Part shown: positions 28,180 to 36,846 of the stretch, piece after piece | Layout of the letters: each line of letters starts with the position of its first letter | Position numbering within the stretch: position 1 is the stretch's first letter | Source of the DNA: an uncultured Woeseiaceae bacterium | GTDB lineage: Bacteria; Pseudomonadota; Gammaproteobacteria; Steroidobacterales; Woeseiaceae | Assembly (NCBI GenBank): GCA_902510755.1 | Contig: CABXCS010000001.1 | Location: 62,001-126,000 of the forward strand | Length of the DNA stretch: 64,000 nucleotides | Direction: 5' to 3' | Translations under genes and position numbers: made by a program | Notes under the pieces: generated by a model | What the model was told of the DNA's origin: nothing | The model's database searches: none | The model's input: only the letters and a program-made list of their open reading frames with translations

Positions 28180-29424
28180 TTAATGTGCCTCGAAATCTCT
28201 GTATTTACCTAAAAATAAAAGAGGTATTGCACCAACAATAAATAAAACTGCTGAAATTTTTAACATAGTGTCATAACTTCCTGTTGCCGAATATGAATTA
28301 GCAAATACCCATGGGCCAAAGCCCGACCCAATGGCAAAAAATCCATAAAGTAATCCATATATAGAAGAGTAATTTAATTGCCCGAAATATCGTGAGACCA
28401 GATAAGCCATTAGATCATACTCAACACCAGCTGCAAGACCTAAAAGAAACATAGCGAAAAATGCTATTACTAGAGATAAGTCTGGTTGTACCATCAAAAA
28501 TAATGACAATGCTGGTAGACTAAGTATTATTGCAGCCACAGCAGGCGCCCAAAAATAATCCAGCAGATAACCACCCAACACACGACCTATTATTACTGAT
28601 GGAAATCCGACAAAACTGGCTAATGCAATCGCTTCTGCTAGAGAAAAACCCTTCGTACTGAACATTTGCTCTAGATTAGGTATTGGCCCACCAACTGCAA
28701 AGGAAACTGGGAGAAAGCAAAAACCAAGTAGCCAAAACCGCCAATCACGGAGTGCTTGAGTGGCAGTCATACCTCCTAAGTTATTTGTTTCACTCTGAGC
28801 TTCTGTAAAGGAGTCTTTAATATTCAAATCATCATTTGTTGCCTCATGCAATAAGAACCATGCTATAGGAAAAGCAATTAAAAGAGGCAGTAGACCCACA
28901 CCAAAATAAGCAAATCTCCAGCCAAATAGCTCTATTAAAGTTGCTGCATATATCTTAGCTAATGGCCCAAATAAACCAGTTCCAATTAATGACATTCCTA
29001 AAGCTAATCCTCGCCTCTTAATAAACCAACTATTTACAGCGCGCGTCCATGTCACTGGAAGAGTCCCAGCACCCGTTACAGCAATTGAACCCCAACATAA
29101 AAGATAAATTACCATTGATCCATTATTAAGAGAAAAGCTCATCATCGATAATGAAAAAAGAGGAATGGAGGTAAGCACGACTTTTCTGACGCCATATTTA
29201 TCTGCGAGGTAACCAGCGACGGGGCTCATAATTAGAGCGCCAATTATCAAAATTGGTAGCCCCCGCATAATCTGCTCAACAGACCAACCAAATTCATTGA
29301 TAAATGGTGCAACAAAAACACCTATAGTATAAAACGGTAGTGGTGAGAGACCTAAACCAATACCTACTGCGGACGCGAATACAGATTTCCATCCTAATCG
29401 AAATTCGCCATATCCTACCGCCAT
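28180..29424 (-). CDS. MFS transporter, monocarboxylate/oxalate-formate antiporter-like
   Basis: A 414-aa inner-membrane carrier with 12 predicted helices. It has the MFS loop motif GYLADKYGVRKVVLTS between helices 2 and 3 and AVNSWFIKRRGLALGMSLIGTG after helix 4, typical of the MCT/OFA group that moves small carboxylates. It is the last gene of a minus-strand run with the membrane protein at 29458, the exported VOC protein and the YciI protein, so it probably carries the compound that they handle. The substrate is unknown. Confidence 0.8.
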   Translation of the reverse strand: MAVGYGEFRLGWKSVFASAVGIGLGLSPLPFYTIGVFVAPFINEFGWSVEQIMRGLPILIIGALIMSPVAGYLADKYGVRKVVLTSIPLFSLSMMSFSLNNGSMVIYLLCWGSIAVTGAGTLPVTWTRAVNSWFIKRRGLALGMSLIGTGLFGPLAKIYAATLIELFGWRFAYFGVGLLPLLIAFPIAWFLLHEATNDDLNIKDSFTEAQSETNNLGGMTATQALRDWRFWLLGFCFLPVSFAVGGPIPNLEQMFSTKGFSLAEAIALASFVGFPSVIIGRVLGGYLLDYFWAPAVAAIILSLPALSLFLMVQPDLSLVIAFFAMFLLGLAAGVEYDLMAYLVSRYFGQLNYSSIYGLLYGFFAIGSGFGPWVFANSYSATGSYDTMLKISAVLFIVGAIPLLFLGKYRDFEAH

Positions 29425-29457
29425 AATTTATTCTCCCATTTTTTAAATGATACTTTT

Positions 29458-30126
29458 CTAGAAAACTGGTTTAAATACACCAAACCATGCCACTGTAGCG
29501 ATACCAATCCAATAAAAATATGCTAACAACCTTCCAAAGGCTAGAGACCTTGAGAGTTTGTTTTCCACTTCTTTATTTGAACCCTCGTTATTTAAAATCC
29601 TAAATAATATTACCCACTCCTTCATAATAAATCTGAGTAAAAGACCGATAATCAAGAGCAGAGCATAAATTAGTACTTTTACCGCATACCAAGAAGCAGT
29701 AAACGGCCAACCAGTAATCAATGAATAAATTGCAAAGCCAATCAAGAGTGGAATAATCACATAACGAAAGGACTCGTCTATTCTAGTATAGAATAGACCT
29801 TTATCAGTTCCACGATGTCGAAATGATGTAAATGTAATCGACATCCAAAATACTACAAATATCCACATAGGTATGATCCAGCTGGCGCCAAGTGGATGAT
29901 AAGTCATGATGCTTCCCATATGCAGACCCAACGGAAGAAGTAATATAATTGCTGATCTTGGAAGAATATCTATGAGATACGCAGTCTCCATATGACGACG
30001 TCTCTCCTCAAGACTTAAATTGATATTTGTGACCGGTCGAGAGGCATTGAATACCCCCCATTCGCCACCAAGCCAATAAGCCATAGCCAGAATATGTGCC
30101 CATTTCAAAAAAAGATATGTAGTCAT
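29458..30126 (-). CDS. Uncharacterised multi-pass membrane protein (paralogue of the gene at 38964)
   Basis: A 222-aa protein with about six membrane helices and no signal peptide. The N-terminal KWAHILAMAYWLGGEWGVF and the later ILPRSAIILLLPLGLHMG contain conserved His residues inside helices. They align closely with the 218-aa product at 38964-39620 (LIHTLCLVYWLGADLGVF and TPRISMILILPSGIHLS). Intramembrane His recalls b-type haem or copper-handling proteins such as CopD/DUF2269, but this is only a suggestion. It lies between an MFS carrier gene and an exported VOC gene. Confidence 0.75.
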   Translation of the reverse strand: MTTYLFLKWAHILAMAYWLGGEWGVFNASRPVTNINLSLEERRRHMETAYLIDILPRSAIILLLPLGLHMGSIMTYHPLGASWIIPMWIFVVFWMSITFTSFRHRGTDKGLFYTRIDESFRYVIIPLLIGFAIYSLITGWPFTASWYAVKVLIYALLLIIGLLLRFIMKEWVILFRILNNEGSNKEVENKLSRSLAFGRLLAYFYWIGIATVAWFGVFKPVF

Positions 30127-30149
30127 TCAAAAACCCCTCAAATATATTT

Positions 30150-31184
30150 TTAATCAATCTTCTCAAAAAACTCTAACCAAACACCCCCGGGGCCCCTCAC
30201 CGCCATTAATTTAACATCGCCATAAGGTAATAGCTCGACTTGAATTGGAGAATAAATGATATCAATTTTCTCATCTAATGAGAGCTGATAAAACTTCGTG
30301 ATATCAAATACGGGAAATCTCAACATCAATATTCCTAAATTTGGTGGAACTGCTAGCTTTGAAAAATCTCTTCCATTAGCACCATAAAACTTAAGGAGCT
30401 CTATAGAGCCTTCATTCACACCATTTGGATGAAGGATAAAAACTTCCCTACTTATTTCTGTTGTCAGGTTATGAGGCAATCCAAGGACATTTGGCCCCTC
30501 CTTTGCACTAACATCGTTGTGCTCAAGGTAAGTTTGAAAGCCCAGTTTTTTTATATAAAAATCTTTAGCTTCTTCCATATCATCTATGACTTGAGTGGCG
30601 TTAAAAATTCTACTCATTTCACGCAAGTTAGGCCACCCTTCTAGAGTTGGCTGAACCCTTTCAATCATTGCAAAAACTATTCCATCAGGACCTCTTGGTA
30701 TCCATTCTTTAACAATAAACGGCCCAAAACTAAATTCAACTGGATCGCTCATTGACTGCCAATTATATTGTTGTAATTCTTTATATTTTTTTTCCATGTC
30801 TAATACACGAAAGTTCACATCAAAGATTCCTCCTGTTTCCCAGCTCTGAGCATTAGGTCGAATTTGAACTTGATTGACACCCTCAAAATTAACTAATCTG
30901 ATGAAACCTCTTTCAGATCCGGGATTACCCATAACAACTTCTTTAGCAGTTACATTTTTTTTAAGAGCGTAACTATTCAATATTTCTCTAGGAACATATC
31001 CCTCACTTAAAATATCCCATCCAGCAACATTTTGATAAAACTTAACCGCACCATCTATATCAGAAACGCTAAATACTGCTTCCTTATAACCACCTGAAAA
31101 TATCGGATGCTCACTTATTTCCTCAGCCCAAATGACATCATGGAGAAATAATAATATTAAAAATTTAACAAATTTAAGTCGCAT
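30150..31184 (-). CDS. Exported two-domain VOC (glyoxalase-fold) protein
   Basis: About 344 aa with an N-terminal signal sequence (RLKFVKFLILLFLHDVIWAEE), so it should act in the periplasm. Two tandem vicinal-oxygen-chelate domains follow: one begins at YKEAVFSVSDIDGAVKFYQNVAGW, the other at MSRIFNATQVIDDMEEAKDFYIKKLGF. Metal-ligand positions are not conserved enough to say whether it is an enzyme. I prefer the ATG at 31184, which overlaps the YciI gene end and has GAGG upstream, over the ATG at 31205. VOC proteins include ring-cleaving dioxygenases, lyases and binding proteins, so the reaction is open. Confidence 0.72.
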   Translation of the reverse strand: MRLKFVKFLILLFLHDVIWAEEISEHPIFSGGYKEAVFSVSDIDGAVKFYQNVAGWDILSEGYVPREILNSYALKKNVTAKEVVMGNPGSERGFIRLVNFEGVNQVQIRPNAQSWETGGIFDVNFRVLDMEKKYKELQQYNWQSMSDPVEFSFGPFIVKEWIPRGPDGIVFAMIERVQPTLEGWPNLREMSRIFNATQVIDDMEEAKDFYIKKLGFQTYLEHNDVSAKEGPNVLGLPHNLTTEISREVFILHPNGVNEGSIELLKFYGANGRDFSKLAVPPNLGILMLRFPVFDITKFYQLSLDEKIDIIYSPIQVELLPYGDVKLMAVRGPGGVWLEFFEKID

Positions 31185-31548
31185 TTGGTCGAATATCCTC
31201 TGCATTATTCCATATCACACCACCCATCCATGAGCCAGCAGCAGGTGTAGCTGAGAGTATTCTCATCTTTCCGTATAAGTCATTTGCAATGTATGGGTCT
31301 TTTTGCAAAAAAGAGTTTAATTTCTCCTCATCCTCAGAAGTTACGATAAAAAAGCTACCAATAATATCTTGCTCGCCTGGCAAACGAAGGGGGCCACAGG
31401 AAAGATATTGATTATAATTTTTTTCTATGAATTCTAAATGCTCATCTAAAAAAATATTTCTCACATTATTTTTACCTTCAGCATCATAAGCTAGAACCAG
31501 AAATACCTGATCTTTTAATTTGTTAACCGAGGGAGCAAATTTGGCCAT
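31174..31548 (-). CDS. YciI-family protein
   Basis: A 124-aa cytoplasmic protein with the YCII fold pattern. Visible are DEHLEFIEKNYNQYLSCGPLRLPG with the conserved His and Gly-Pro, a GSFFIVTSEDEEKLNSFL strand-helix unit and the DPYIANDLYG motif. Relatives include small ferredoxin-like hydrolases and muconolactone-isomerase-like proteins, often in aromatic catabolism clusters. It is first in a four-gene minus-strand run (YciI, VOC, membrane protein, MFS) and diverges from the alpha/beta hydrolase at 31674 across a region holding a perfect inverted repeat. Confidence 0.75.
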   Translation of the reverse strand: MAKFAPSVNKLKDQVFLVLAYDAEGKNNVRNIFLDEHLEFIEKNYNQYLSCGPLRLPGEQDIIGSFFIVTSEDEEKLNSFLQKDPYIANDLYGKMRILSATPAAGSWMGGVIWNNAEDIRPNAT

Positions 31549-31588
31549 ATTTATTACTTTGTTCCATTAATCTGTGAAGATGGCATAA

Positions 31589-31618
31589 TGTTATATCAAA
31601 ATACTATTTGATATAACA
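31589..31618. promoter_or_regulatory. Perfect 12-bp inverted repeat in a divergent promoter region (operator candidate)
   Basis: TGTTATATCAAA and its exact complement TTTGATATAACA are separated by ATACTA. It lies between the divergent YciI and alpha/beta-hydrolase genes, 41 bp and 56 bp from their starts. This is the typical place for a shared operator. The GTTATAT half-site recurs at other promoters of the island. Confidence 0.6.
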
Positions 31619-31673
31619 GTAGCATAATAAATTAAACTAGAGATATATTAAAAGAAATTAATAAAGGATTTTT

Positions 31674-32486
31674 TTGATAATAAAAAGTTACACAAACAGT
31701 AAATATGGTCAGATGCACTGTAGAGGAATTTTTCCAACGAGCCAGCTAAAACCCCCTATAGTATGCTTACATATGAGCCCAAAATCAGGTCGCTCTTATC
31801 ATGAAATTCTTCCATACTTATCTGATAAAGAAAGAATTGTAATTGCTCCTGATTATCCAGGACATGGAGAATCTTCCTTACCACCAGTAGATCCTCACGT
31901 AACCATAAAAGATTTCTCTGAATCCATTTGGGATGTAATAGATGATCTAGTTGGCAATCAACCAGTTCATCTTATTGGTCATCACACAGGATCAATGGTT
32001 TCAGTTGAGTTAACAATGCAGCAACCCCAAAGGATTCTCAGTCTCATCAATATTGCTGCACCTCTATTTACTGATAAAGAACTGTCAGAATTTTCTGAAA
32101 TGTTTGCACCTATACCAATTGATACGGCAGGTAATCGCTTCAGAATTATGTGGGAAAGAATAATGTTTCATAAGGGTCCTGGCATGACATTAAAAATGTG
32201 CGCGGATTCAATGGCAGAAAATTTAAGGGCAGGAGATTATTATGAATGGGGTCATGAGGCTGCATTCACTTATGCGCAAGAATATATTTCCAATCTATCT
32301 AAAATTAAAAAACCGATTCTAGTAATGAATGTTAATGATGATACTTTTGAGCATACAAAGCGAATTGACCCTGTGTTAAGAAATGGTGAGCGAATCGATT
32401 ATCCTGATTGGGGTCATGGATTTTTAAGTGCTTATCCTGAGTTAGTATCAAAAGAGATCAAGAAGTTTCATAAGCAAAATGAGTGA
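31674..32486 (+). CDS. Alpha/beta hydrolase-fold protein with His at the nucleophile position
   Basis: A 270-aa cytoplasmic alpha/beta-hydrolase-fold protein. It has the oxyanion-region LHMSPKSGRSYHEILPYL, the strand/turn RIVIAPDYPGHGES, a late acid region (MNVNDDTFEHT) and a C-terminal His in PDWGHGFLSAYP. The nucleophile elbow reads G102-H-H104-T-G106, with His where Ser, Asp or Cys is expected. The same replacement is found in the paralogue at 38177. I chose TTG at 31674 because AAAGGA lies at the right distance upstream. It overlaps the aldehyde dehydrogenase gene by 8 bp, so the two are probably coupled. Confidence 0.8.
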   Translation: MIIKSYTNSKYGQMHCRGIFPTSQLKPPIVCLHMSPKSGRSYHEILPYLSDKERIVIAPDYPGHGESSLPPVDPHVTIKDFSESIWDVIDDLVGNQPVHLIGHHTGSMVSVELTMQQPQRILSLINIAAPLFTDKELSEFSEMFAPIPIDTAGNRFRIMWERIMFHKGPGMTLKMCADSMAENLRAGDYYEWGHEAAFTYAQEYISNLSKIKKPILVMNVNDDTFEHTKRIDPVLRNGERIDYPDWGHGFLSAYPELVSKEIKKFHKQNE

Positions 32487-33915
32487 AAAAATGATCCATG
32501 AGAAGACTTTGAAAATACGCAATCCAAAAACTGGAGCTTATGATTATGAAATTGAAATTACTAATGCAAATAAAATCAATAAGCTAGCGAAACTTTCAAG
32601 AATTGCACAAGAAAAATGGTCAAAAAGAGATATAACTAAAAGAATTTCAATTTTGCAAAGCTTTAAAGATGCGCTTTTAGAAAATAAGGACGAGCTAATC
32701 GATGCTCTGAGTATAGATACTGGAAGGACTACCATCTCTAAACAAGAACTCTATGGTTTGTGTGGAAGTATTGACAGGTGGTGTAAAAATGCTCCAACAA
32801 TACTAAATAATGAGGAACGGCAGTCAAAATTCATACCACATATTGCTATACAAAAAACTCATGATCCATACCCTTTGTTAGGTGTTATTAGTCCGTGGAA
32901 TTTTCCATTATTACTCTCATTCATCGATGCCACTCCTGCTCTTTTAGCGGGTTGTGCTGTAATTATAAAACCCAGTGAGATTACACCGAGATTTATAAAA
33001 CCTCTTATTAAGATTATCGAAAAAATACCTGATTTAAAGAATATAATTACGATTATCCCCGGAGATGGCTCATCAGGTGCAAACCTAATAAACTCTGTGG
33101 ATATTATCGCTTTTACTGGGAGTGTTGCTACGGGAAGAAAAGTGGCTCAATCAGCAGCCAAATCATTCATCCCTGTCTGCCTTGAACTGGGCGGGAAAGA
33201 CCCGGTTATAGTGATGGCCGATAGTGACCTAGAAAGAGCGACAACCTCCATTTTGAGAGCATCTACCATTGCTACTGGTCAAGCCTGTCAATCATTAGAA
33301 AGAATTTATGTTGATATATCATTACATGATGATTTTATTGATCAATTAACAGAAAAATCCAAAAAAATAAATTTAAATATTTTGGATAACGATGGTGGAG
33401 AAATTGGACCTTTAATCTTTGAAGAACAGGCAGAAATCATTTCAAACCATCTCGATGATGCGGTCGATAAAGGTGCGATCATACATAGCGGAGGTAAGAT
33501 TGAAGATCATATGGGTGGTCTATGGATCAAGCCGACTGTAATAAGTAATGTTAATCACGATATGGATATCATGAAGAAGGAAACCTTTGGGCCAATTATG
33601 CCAGTCATGGCGTTCCATTCGATTGAAGAAGCAATTAGTCTCGCTAATGACTCCAATTATGGGCTCTCTGCTGCAATATTTAGTGAAAATGAAAGTATAG
33701 CACTCAGTATCGCCAAGAAAATACATTGTGGCGGGATGAGTATTAATGATGCTGGATTAACCTCTATGATTTTCGAGGAGGAAAAGAATACTTATAAAAA
33801 TTCTGGTATGGGACCTTCAAGAAATGGTAACGAAGGTTTTACAAGATTTTTTAGAAAAAAAGCTCTATTTATAAATCGAGGTGATGTCACATCAATACAA
33901 GAAATGCAGAAGTAA
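32479..33915 (+). CDS. NAD(P)-dependent aldehyde dehydrogenase
   Basis: A 478-aa cytoplasmic ALDH-superfamily enzyme oxidising an aldehyde to a carboxylate. It has the cofactor segment VISPWNFPLLLS, the FTGSVATGRKVAQ turn, the general base Glu in LELGGKDPVIV and the nucleophile Cys in GQACQSLERIYV, followed by KETFGPIMPVM. All key residues are present. The likely ATG overlaps the end of the hydrolase gene, and DUF1838 follows 25 bp later. The substrate is unknown, but the context suggests an aldehyde made within this pathway. Confidence 0.9.
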   Translation: MSEKMIHEKTLKIRNPKTGAYDYEIEITNANKINKLAKLSRIAQEKWSKRDITKRISILQSFKDALLENKDELIDALSIDTGRTTISKQELYGLCGSIDRWCKNAPTILNNEERQSKFIPHIAIQKTHDPYPLLGVISPWNFPLLLSFIDATPALLAGCAVIIKPSEITPRFIKPLIKIIEKIPDLKNIITIIPGDGSSGANLINSVDIIAFTGSVATGRKVAQSAAKSFIPVCLELGGKDPVIVMADSDLERATTSILRASTIATGQACQSLERIYVDISLHDDFIDQLTEKSKKINLNILDNDGGEIGPLIFEEQAEIISNHLDDAVDKGAIIHSGGKIEDHMGGLWIKPTVISNVNHDMDIMKKETFGPIMPVMAFHSIEEAISLANDSNYGLSAAIFSENESIALSIAKKIHCGGMSINDAGLTSMIFEEEKNTYKNSGMGPSRNGNEGFTRFFRKKALFINRGDVTSIQEMQK

Positions 33916-33940
33916 TTAATCCAAAATACGAGGAAAAATA

Positions 33941-34810
33941 ATGAAATATCTAATATCAATCTTTCTATTAACAATAACAGCAGGCATTCTGCATTCGCAG
34001 GAGATAGAACTAACTGGGGAAAATGCCTATTTTGCCTACCAAAAAATGATCTGTGGCACCACTGAAGAAGGGATTACAAGATATGGAACATGGCAAGGAA
34101 GAGCTTATAGTCGAGTACCAGGAGAAAAGGATAAGCATATCTTTAATCTTGTAGGAATTAATGTTCGTCAATGCTTGAGGACCAATGATGACACTCAAGG
34201 CAGAGGATTCAGAAGTGTCTCACGTGAAATTCAAATGTATCTTGACCCAAAGACCGATGAGATATTAGATACGTGGACAAATCCATGGACCAACAATGAT
34301 ACTTCCGTTCTTCACGTCGCAAATGATCCTGTTAATATGCGAGCTATTAGTTATGAGTTTGATAAAGATGGAGCATCCTCAAGGAAGATGAAAGTAAGAA
34401 GGTATCATGATGTTGTAGCTTCTCCTACTGAAATACCTCTTTTTTACAAGAATGCACTGGGTGGCGATTATCAAAAATTTGTTGGTGGCATGTACCATGC
34501 AATGGAAATATTTAATAGCTTCTATAATGCCGAAAAACTTCTTGATGATGATATAAAAAGCATTGGAGAATCACATGGTGGTTGGACTCGCGTAGCGCAA
34601 TGGCTACCATGGATGGAAATGGGGGATAAGCCCGGCATAATGATATTTAATGCTAGTGTCTTTAATACTTTCGAATTAAATGATGTACCTGAAAAAATTC
34701 AAAATATCCTAAACACTCGCTATCCTGAATATTTAAATCCACCTCCATTAGATGACAATAGGCCCAATGAAACATCTTGGACTGTATTTAAAAAACAACT
34801 AAAAAACTAA
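33941..34810 (+). CDS. Exported DUF1838-family protein
   Basis: A 289-aa protein with a cleavable-type signal peptide (KYLISIFLLTITAGILHSQE), so periplasmic. The body has features I associate with DUF1838: MYLDPKTDEILDTWTNPW, a central RRYHDVVASPTEIPLFY and a late TRVAQWLPWMEMGDKPG segment. DUF1838 has no firm biochemical role. A good GAGGAA ribosome site precedes the ATG. It lies between ALDH and a VOC gene in the same plus-strand run. The function is not known to me. Confidence 0.72.
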   Translation: MKYLISIFLLTITAGILHSQEIELTGENAYFAYQKMICGTTEEGITRYGTWQGRAYSRVPGEKDKHIFNLVGINVRQCLRTNDDTQGRGFRSVSREIQMYLDPKTDEILDTWTNPWTNNDTSVLHVANDPVNMRAISYEFDKDGASSRKMKVRRYHDVVASPTEIPLFYKNALGGDYQKFVGGMYHAMEIFNSFYNAEKLLDDDIKSIGESHGGWTRVAQWLPWMEMGDKPGIMIFNASVFNTFELNDVPEKIQNILNTRYPEYLNPPPLDDNRPNETSWTVFKKQLKN

Positions 34811-34826
34811 TCACTGAGGAAGTCAA

Positions 34827-35297
34827 ATGAAGAATATCATCAAAAGAACGACACTCTTTGTTAGAGATATGGAAGTTTCAAAAACATGGTACGAGGATGT
34901 CCTGGGATTTAGCGTCTGGATGGACGATATTGTCACTCTCTCTGGAACGGGAATGCCCGCAGGTGGTGCAGGCGATAAAGTAAGGTTAATTATTATGCAA
35001 GCTGAAGATCCTGCAATTGGAATGATTGGTCTCTTAGAATGGGTGGATCCTAAATTACCTGCCCCAAAAGAAATTCCTAAAACTGTAACTTATGGCAATC
35101 CAACGTTTGTAGCTTCTTCTGATAACGTTCAAGAAGTTGCGAAAAAAGCCCAGGAGTTTGGCTCAAATATTCATTCCGGGCCAACTGAATGGTCAATTCG
35201 AGGTCAAAATGGAAAAATGAAGAAATTTCTTGGATTATTTTTATTTGACCCTGATGGTTATTTTTATGAAATTAACCAATTAGTTAGTGAAGAGTAA
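34827..35297 (+). CDS. VOC-family (glyoxalase-fold) protein
   Basis: A single-domain cytoplasmic VOC protein of 156 aa. The first half-module is RTTLFVRDMEVSKTWYEDVLGF, and the second ends in FLFDPDGYFYEINQ with the conserved Glu in the usual metal-binding place. Relatives range from glyoxalase I and extradiol dioxygenases to epimerases, so the reaction cannot be assigned. It starts 16 bp after the DUF1838 gene. Confidence 0.78.
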   Translation: MKNIIKRTTLFVRDMEVSKTWYEDVLGFSVWMDDIVTLSGTGMPAGGAGDKVRLIIMQAEDPAIGMIGLLEWVDPKLPAPKEIPKTVTYGNPTFVASSDNVQEVAKKAQEFGSNIHSGPTEWSIRGQNGKMKKFLGLFLFDPDGYFYEINQLVSEE

Positions 35298-35303
35298 TCT
35301 AAA

Positions 35304-36347
35304 TTGGCAATTACTAATGAACAAAAAAATTGCCAATGGAGGATAGCCCGCAGACCAAAAGGAAACGTGGTTGCTGAGGATTTCTTATATCACGAGGAAG
35401 AGATTCCCATATTACAGGATAACGAGATACTGCTTAGAACTCTTTATTTAAATCTTGCGCCAGTAATGAGAATGTATATGTCTGGAGAATCAATCGCTGG
35501 TGAAAAAGGCCTTGATATTGGTGACGTTATCCATGGTCGAGGTGTAGCTGAAGTGATTAAATCCAATAATTCAAATTACAAACCTGGAGAGATTCTTCAG
35601 GGCCAAATTGGATGGCAAACTTTCAAAAGCACAGAGGTAACTGAAAGAGAAAGATTTCGAAAAATCAATAATTGTGGCCTGCCTTTCTCAATTGGTTTGA
35701 GTACATTGGGGATGACGGGATTATCAGCTTATTTTGGTTTACTGGCATGTGGTAAACCTAAAAAAAATGAAACGATTGTAGTCTCAGGAGCTGCTGGGGG
35801 GGTTGGATCAACAGTGATTCAAATTGCAAAGATGATTGGATGTAGAGTTATTGGTTTGGCCGGTAATCAAGCAAAATGTGATTTAATAAAAGAGCTGGGC
35901 TGTGATGAGGCTATTAATTATAGAACTGAAGATATTAGACAAACTCTCAGTAATCTCTGTCAAAATGGAATAGATATTTATTTTGATAATGTTGGAGGAG
36001 ATATTTTATCTGCCTCTCTAGATCACCTAGCTCAGAATTCACGAATCGTTCTTTGTGGGTCAATTTCTGAATATCTTCATGATAAACCCTATGGTCTTGA
36101 TAATTACACAAAATTGAGGAGAACCAATTCATGTATGCAAGGGTTCTTTATCTACAATTATTCAGCTCAATTTGATGCCGCAGAAAAAGAGTTATCTAGC
36201 TGGGTAAAAGAGAGAAAAATTAAACCTGTGGAGCATATCTATGATGGTTTTGAAAATATGCCGAAAGCACTATCCAGTATCTATGATGGCGGTAATTATG
36301 GGGTTGCACTCAGCCGAATAAGACATGGACCCAATGATGATGAATAA
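35304..36347 (+). CDS. NADP-dependent medium-chain reductase (PtgR/CurA-like), first copy
   Basis: A 347-aa zinc-free medium-chain dehydrogenase/reductase of the leukotriene B4 dehydrogenase / curcumin reductase type. These reduce the C=C bond of enones with NADPH. Visible are RTLYLNLAPVMRMYMS, the LSTLGMTGLSAYFGLL helix and the dinucleotide motif VSGAAGGVGSTVIQIAK, then DIYFDNVGGDILSASLDHL. The start is TTG at 35304 just after the VOC gene. The close paralogue at 43573 shares the same blocks. It probably reduces an unsaturated intermediate. Confidence 0.88.
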   Translation: MAITNEQKNCQWRIARRPKGNVVAEDFLYHEEEIPILQDNEILLRTLYLNLAPVMRMYMSGESIAGEKGLDIGDVIHGRGVAEVIKSNNSNYKPGEILQGQIGWQTFKSTEVTERERFRKINNCGLPFSIGLSTLGMTGLSAYFGLLACGKPKKNETIVVSGAAGGVGSTVIQIAKMIGCRVIGLAGNQAKCDLIKELGCDEAINYRTEDIRQTLSNLCQNGIDIYFDNVGGDILSASLDHLAQNSRIVLCGSISEYLHDKPYGLDNYTKLRRTNSCMQGFFIYNYSAQFDAAEKELSSWVKERKIKPVEHIYDGFENMPKALSSIYDGGNYGVALSRIRHGPNDDE

Positions 36348-36364
36348 TCAAAAGGAAATTATTA

Positions 36365-36826
36365 ATGAATAAGATAAAAAAAGAATATGTTAGATTTCAG
36401 CGTGCCAATTATATTGTCACAGACCTCGATAAATCATTGAAACTCTATTGCAATGTACTTGGAATGATTAATCAATATGAAGCAGATGCGCCTGATAACT
36501 CTTATTCATATGATGTTTTCGAGATAAAAAAAACAAATAAGATTCGTTGGGCAGTTCTTGGAACCCCTGATCAACTTCGTGTAATGGCTTTGACTGAAAT
36601 TAAAGATGGAAAACTCGAGCCAATACCAAATCCAAAACGCTGCGCTATCGTTATCGAAGTAGGTAATGTGGATCGAATAATAAGTGAAGCAGCAGCATTA
36701 GGTTGTCATATTCATAGAGAGGAAGAGCTAGTGACTCATGACGGCAGAATTGGCAGAGAAGTTGGCATCAATGATTTCGATGGTAATCTGATCGTCATCT
36801 ATCATATCCCAAAAAAAACAAATTAA
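36365..36826 (+). CDS. VOC-family protein, extradiol-dioxygenase-like
   Basis: A 153-aa VOC protein. It has the N-terminal half RANYIVTDLDKSLKLYCNVLGM, which has the length and rhythm of catechol-2,3-dioxygenase-like domains, and the C-terminal half ending DGRIGREVGINDFDGNLIVIYHI. The expected C-terminal Glu of metal-dependent members is not obvious (IVIYHI). It follows the reductase by 17 bp and precedes an MFS carrier. The function is unknown. Confidence 0.72.
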   Translation: MNKIKKEYVRFQRANYIVTDLDKSLKLYCNVLGMINQYEADAPDNSYSYDVFEIKKTNKIRWAVLGTPDQLRVMALTEIKDGKLEPIPNPKRCAIVIEVGNVDRIISEAAALGCHIHREEELVTHDGRIGREVGINDFDGNLIVIYHIPKKTN

Positions 36827-36846
36827 ATATATAAGGAATTTTTTTT

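Noticed and set aside
28107-28180. Search for an attachment site or direct repeat at the rnpB end of the island
   Set aside because: I found no sequence here that recurs at 62154-62245, and no integrase gene is present, so no att site is claimed.
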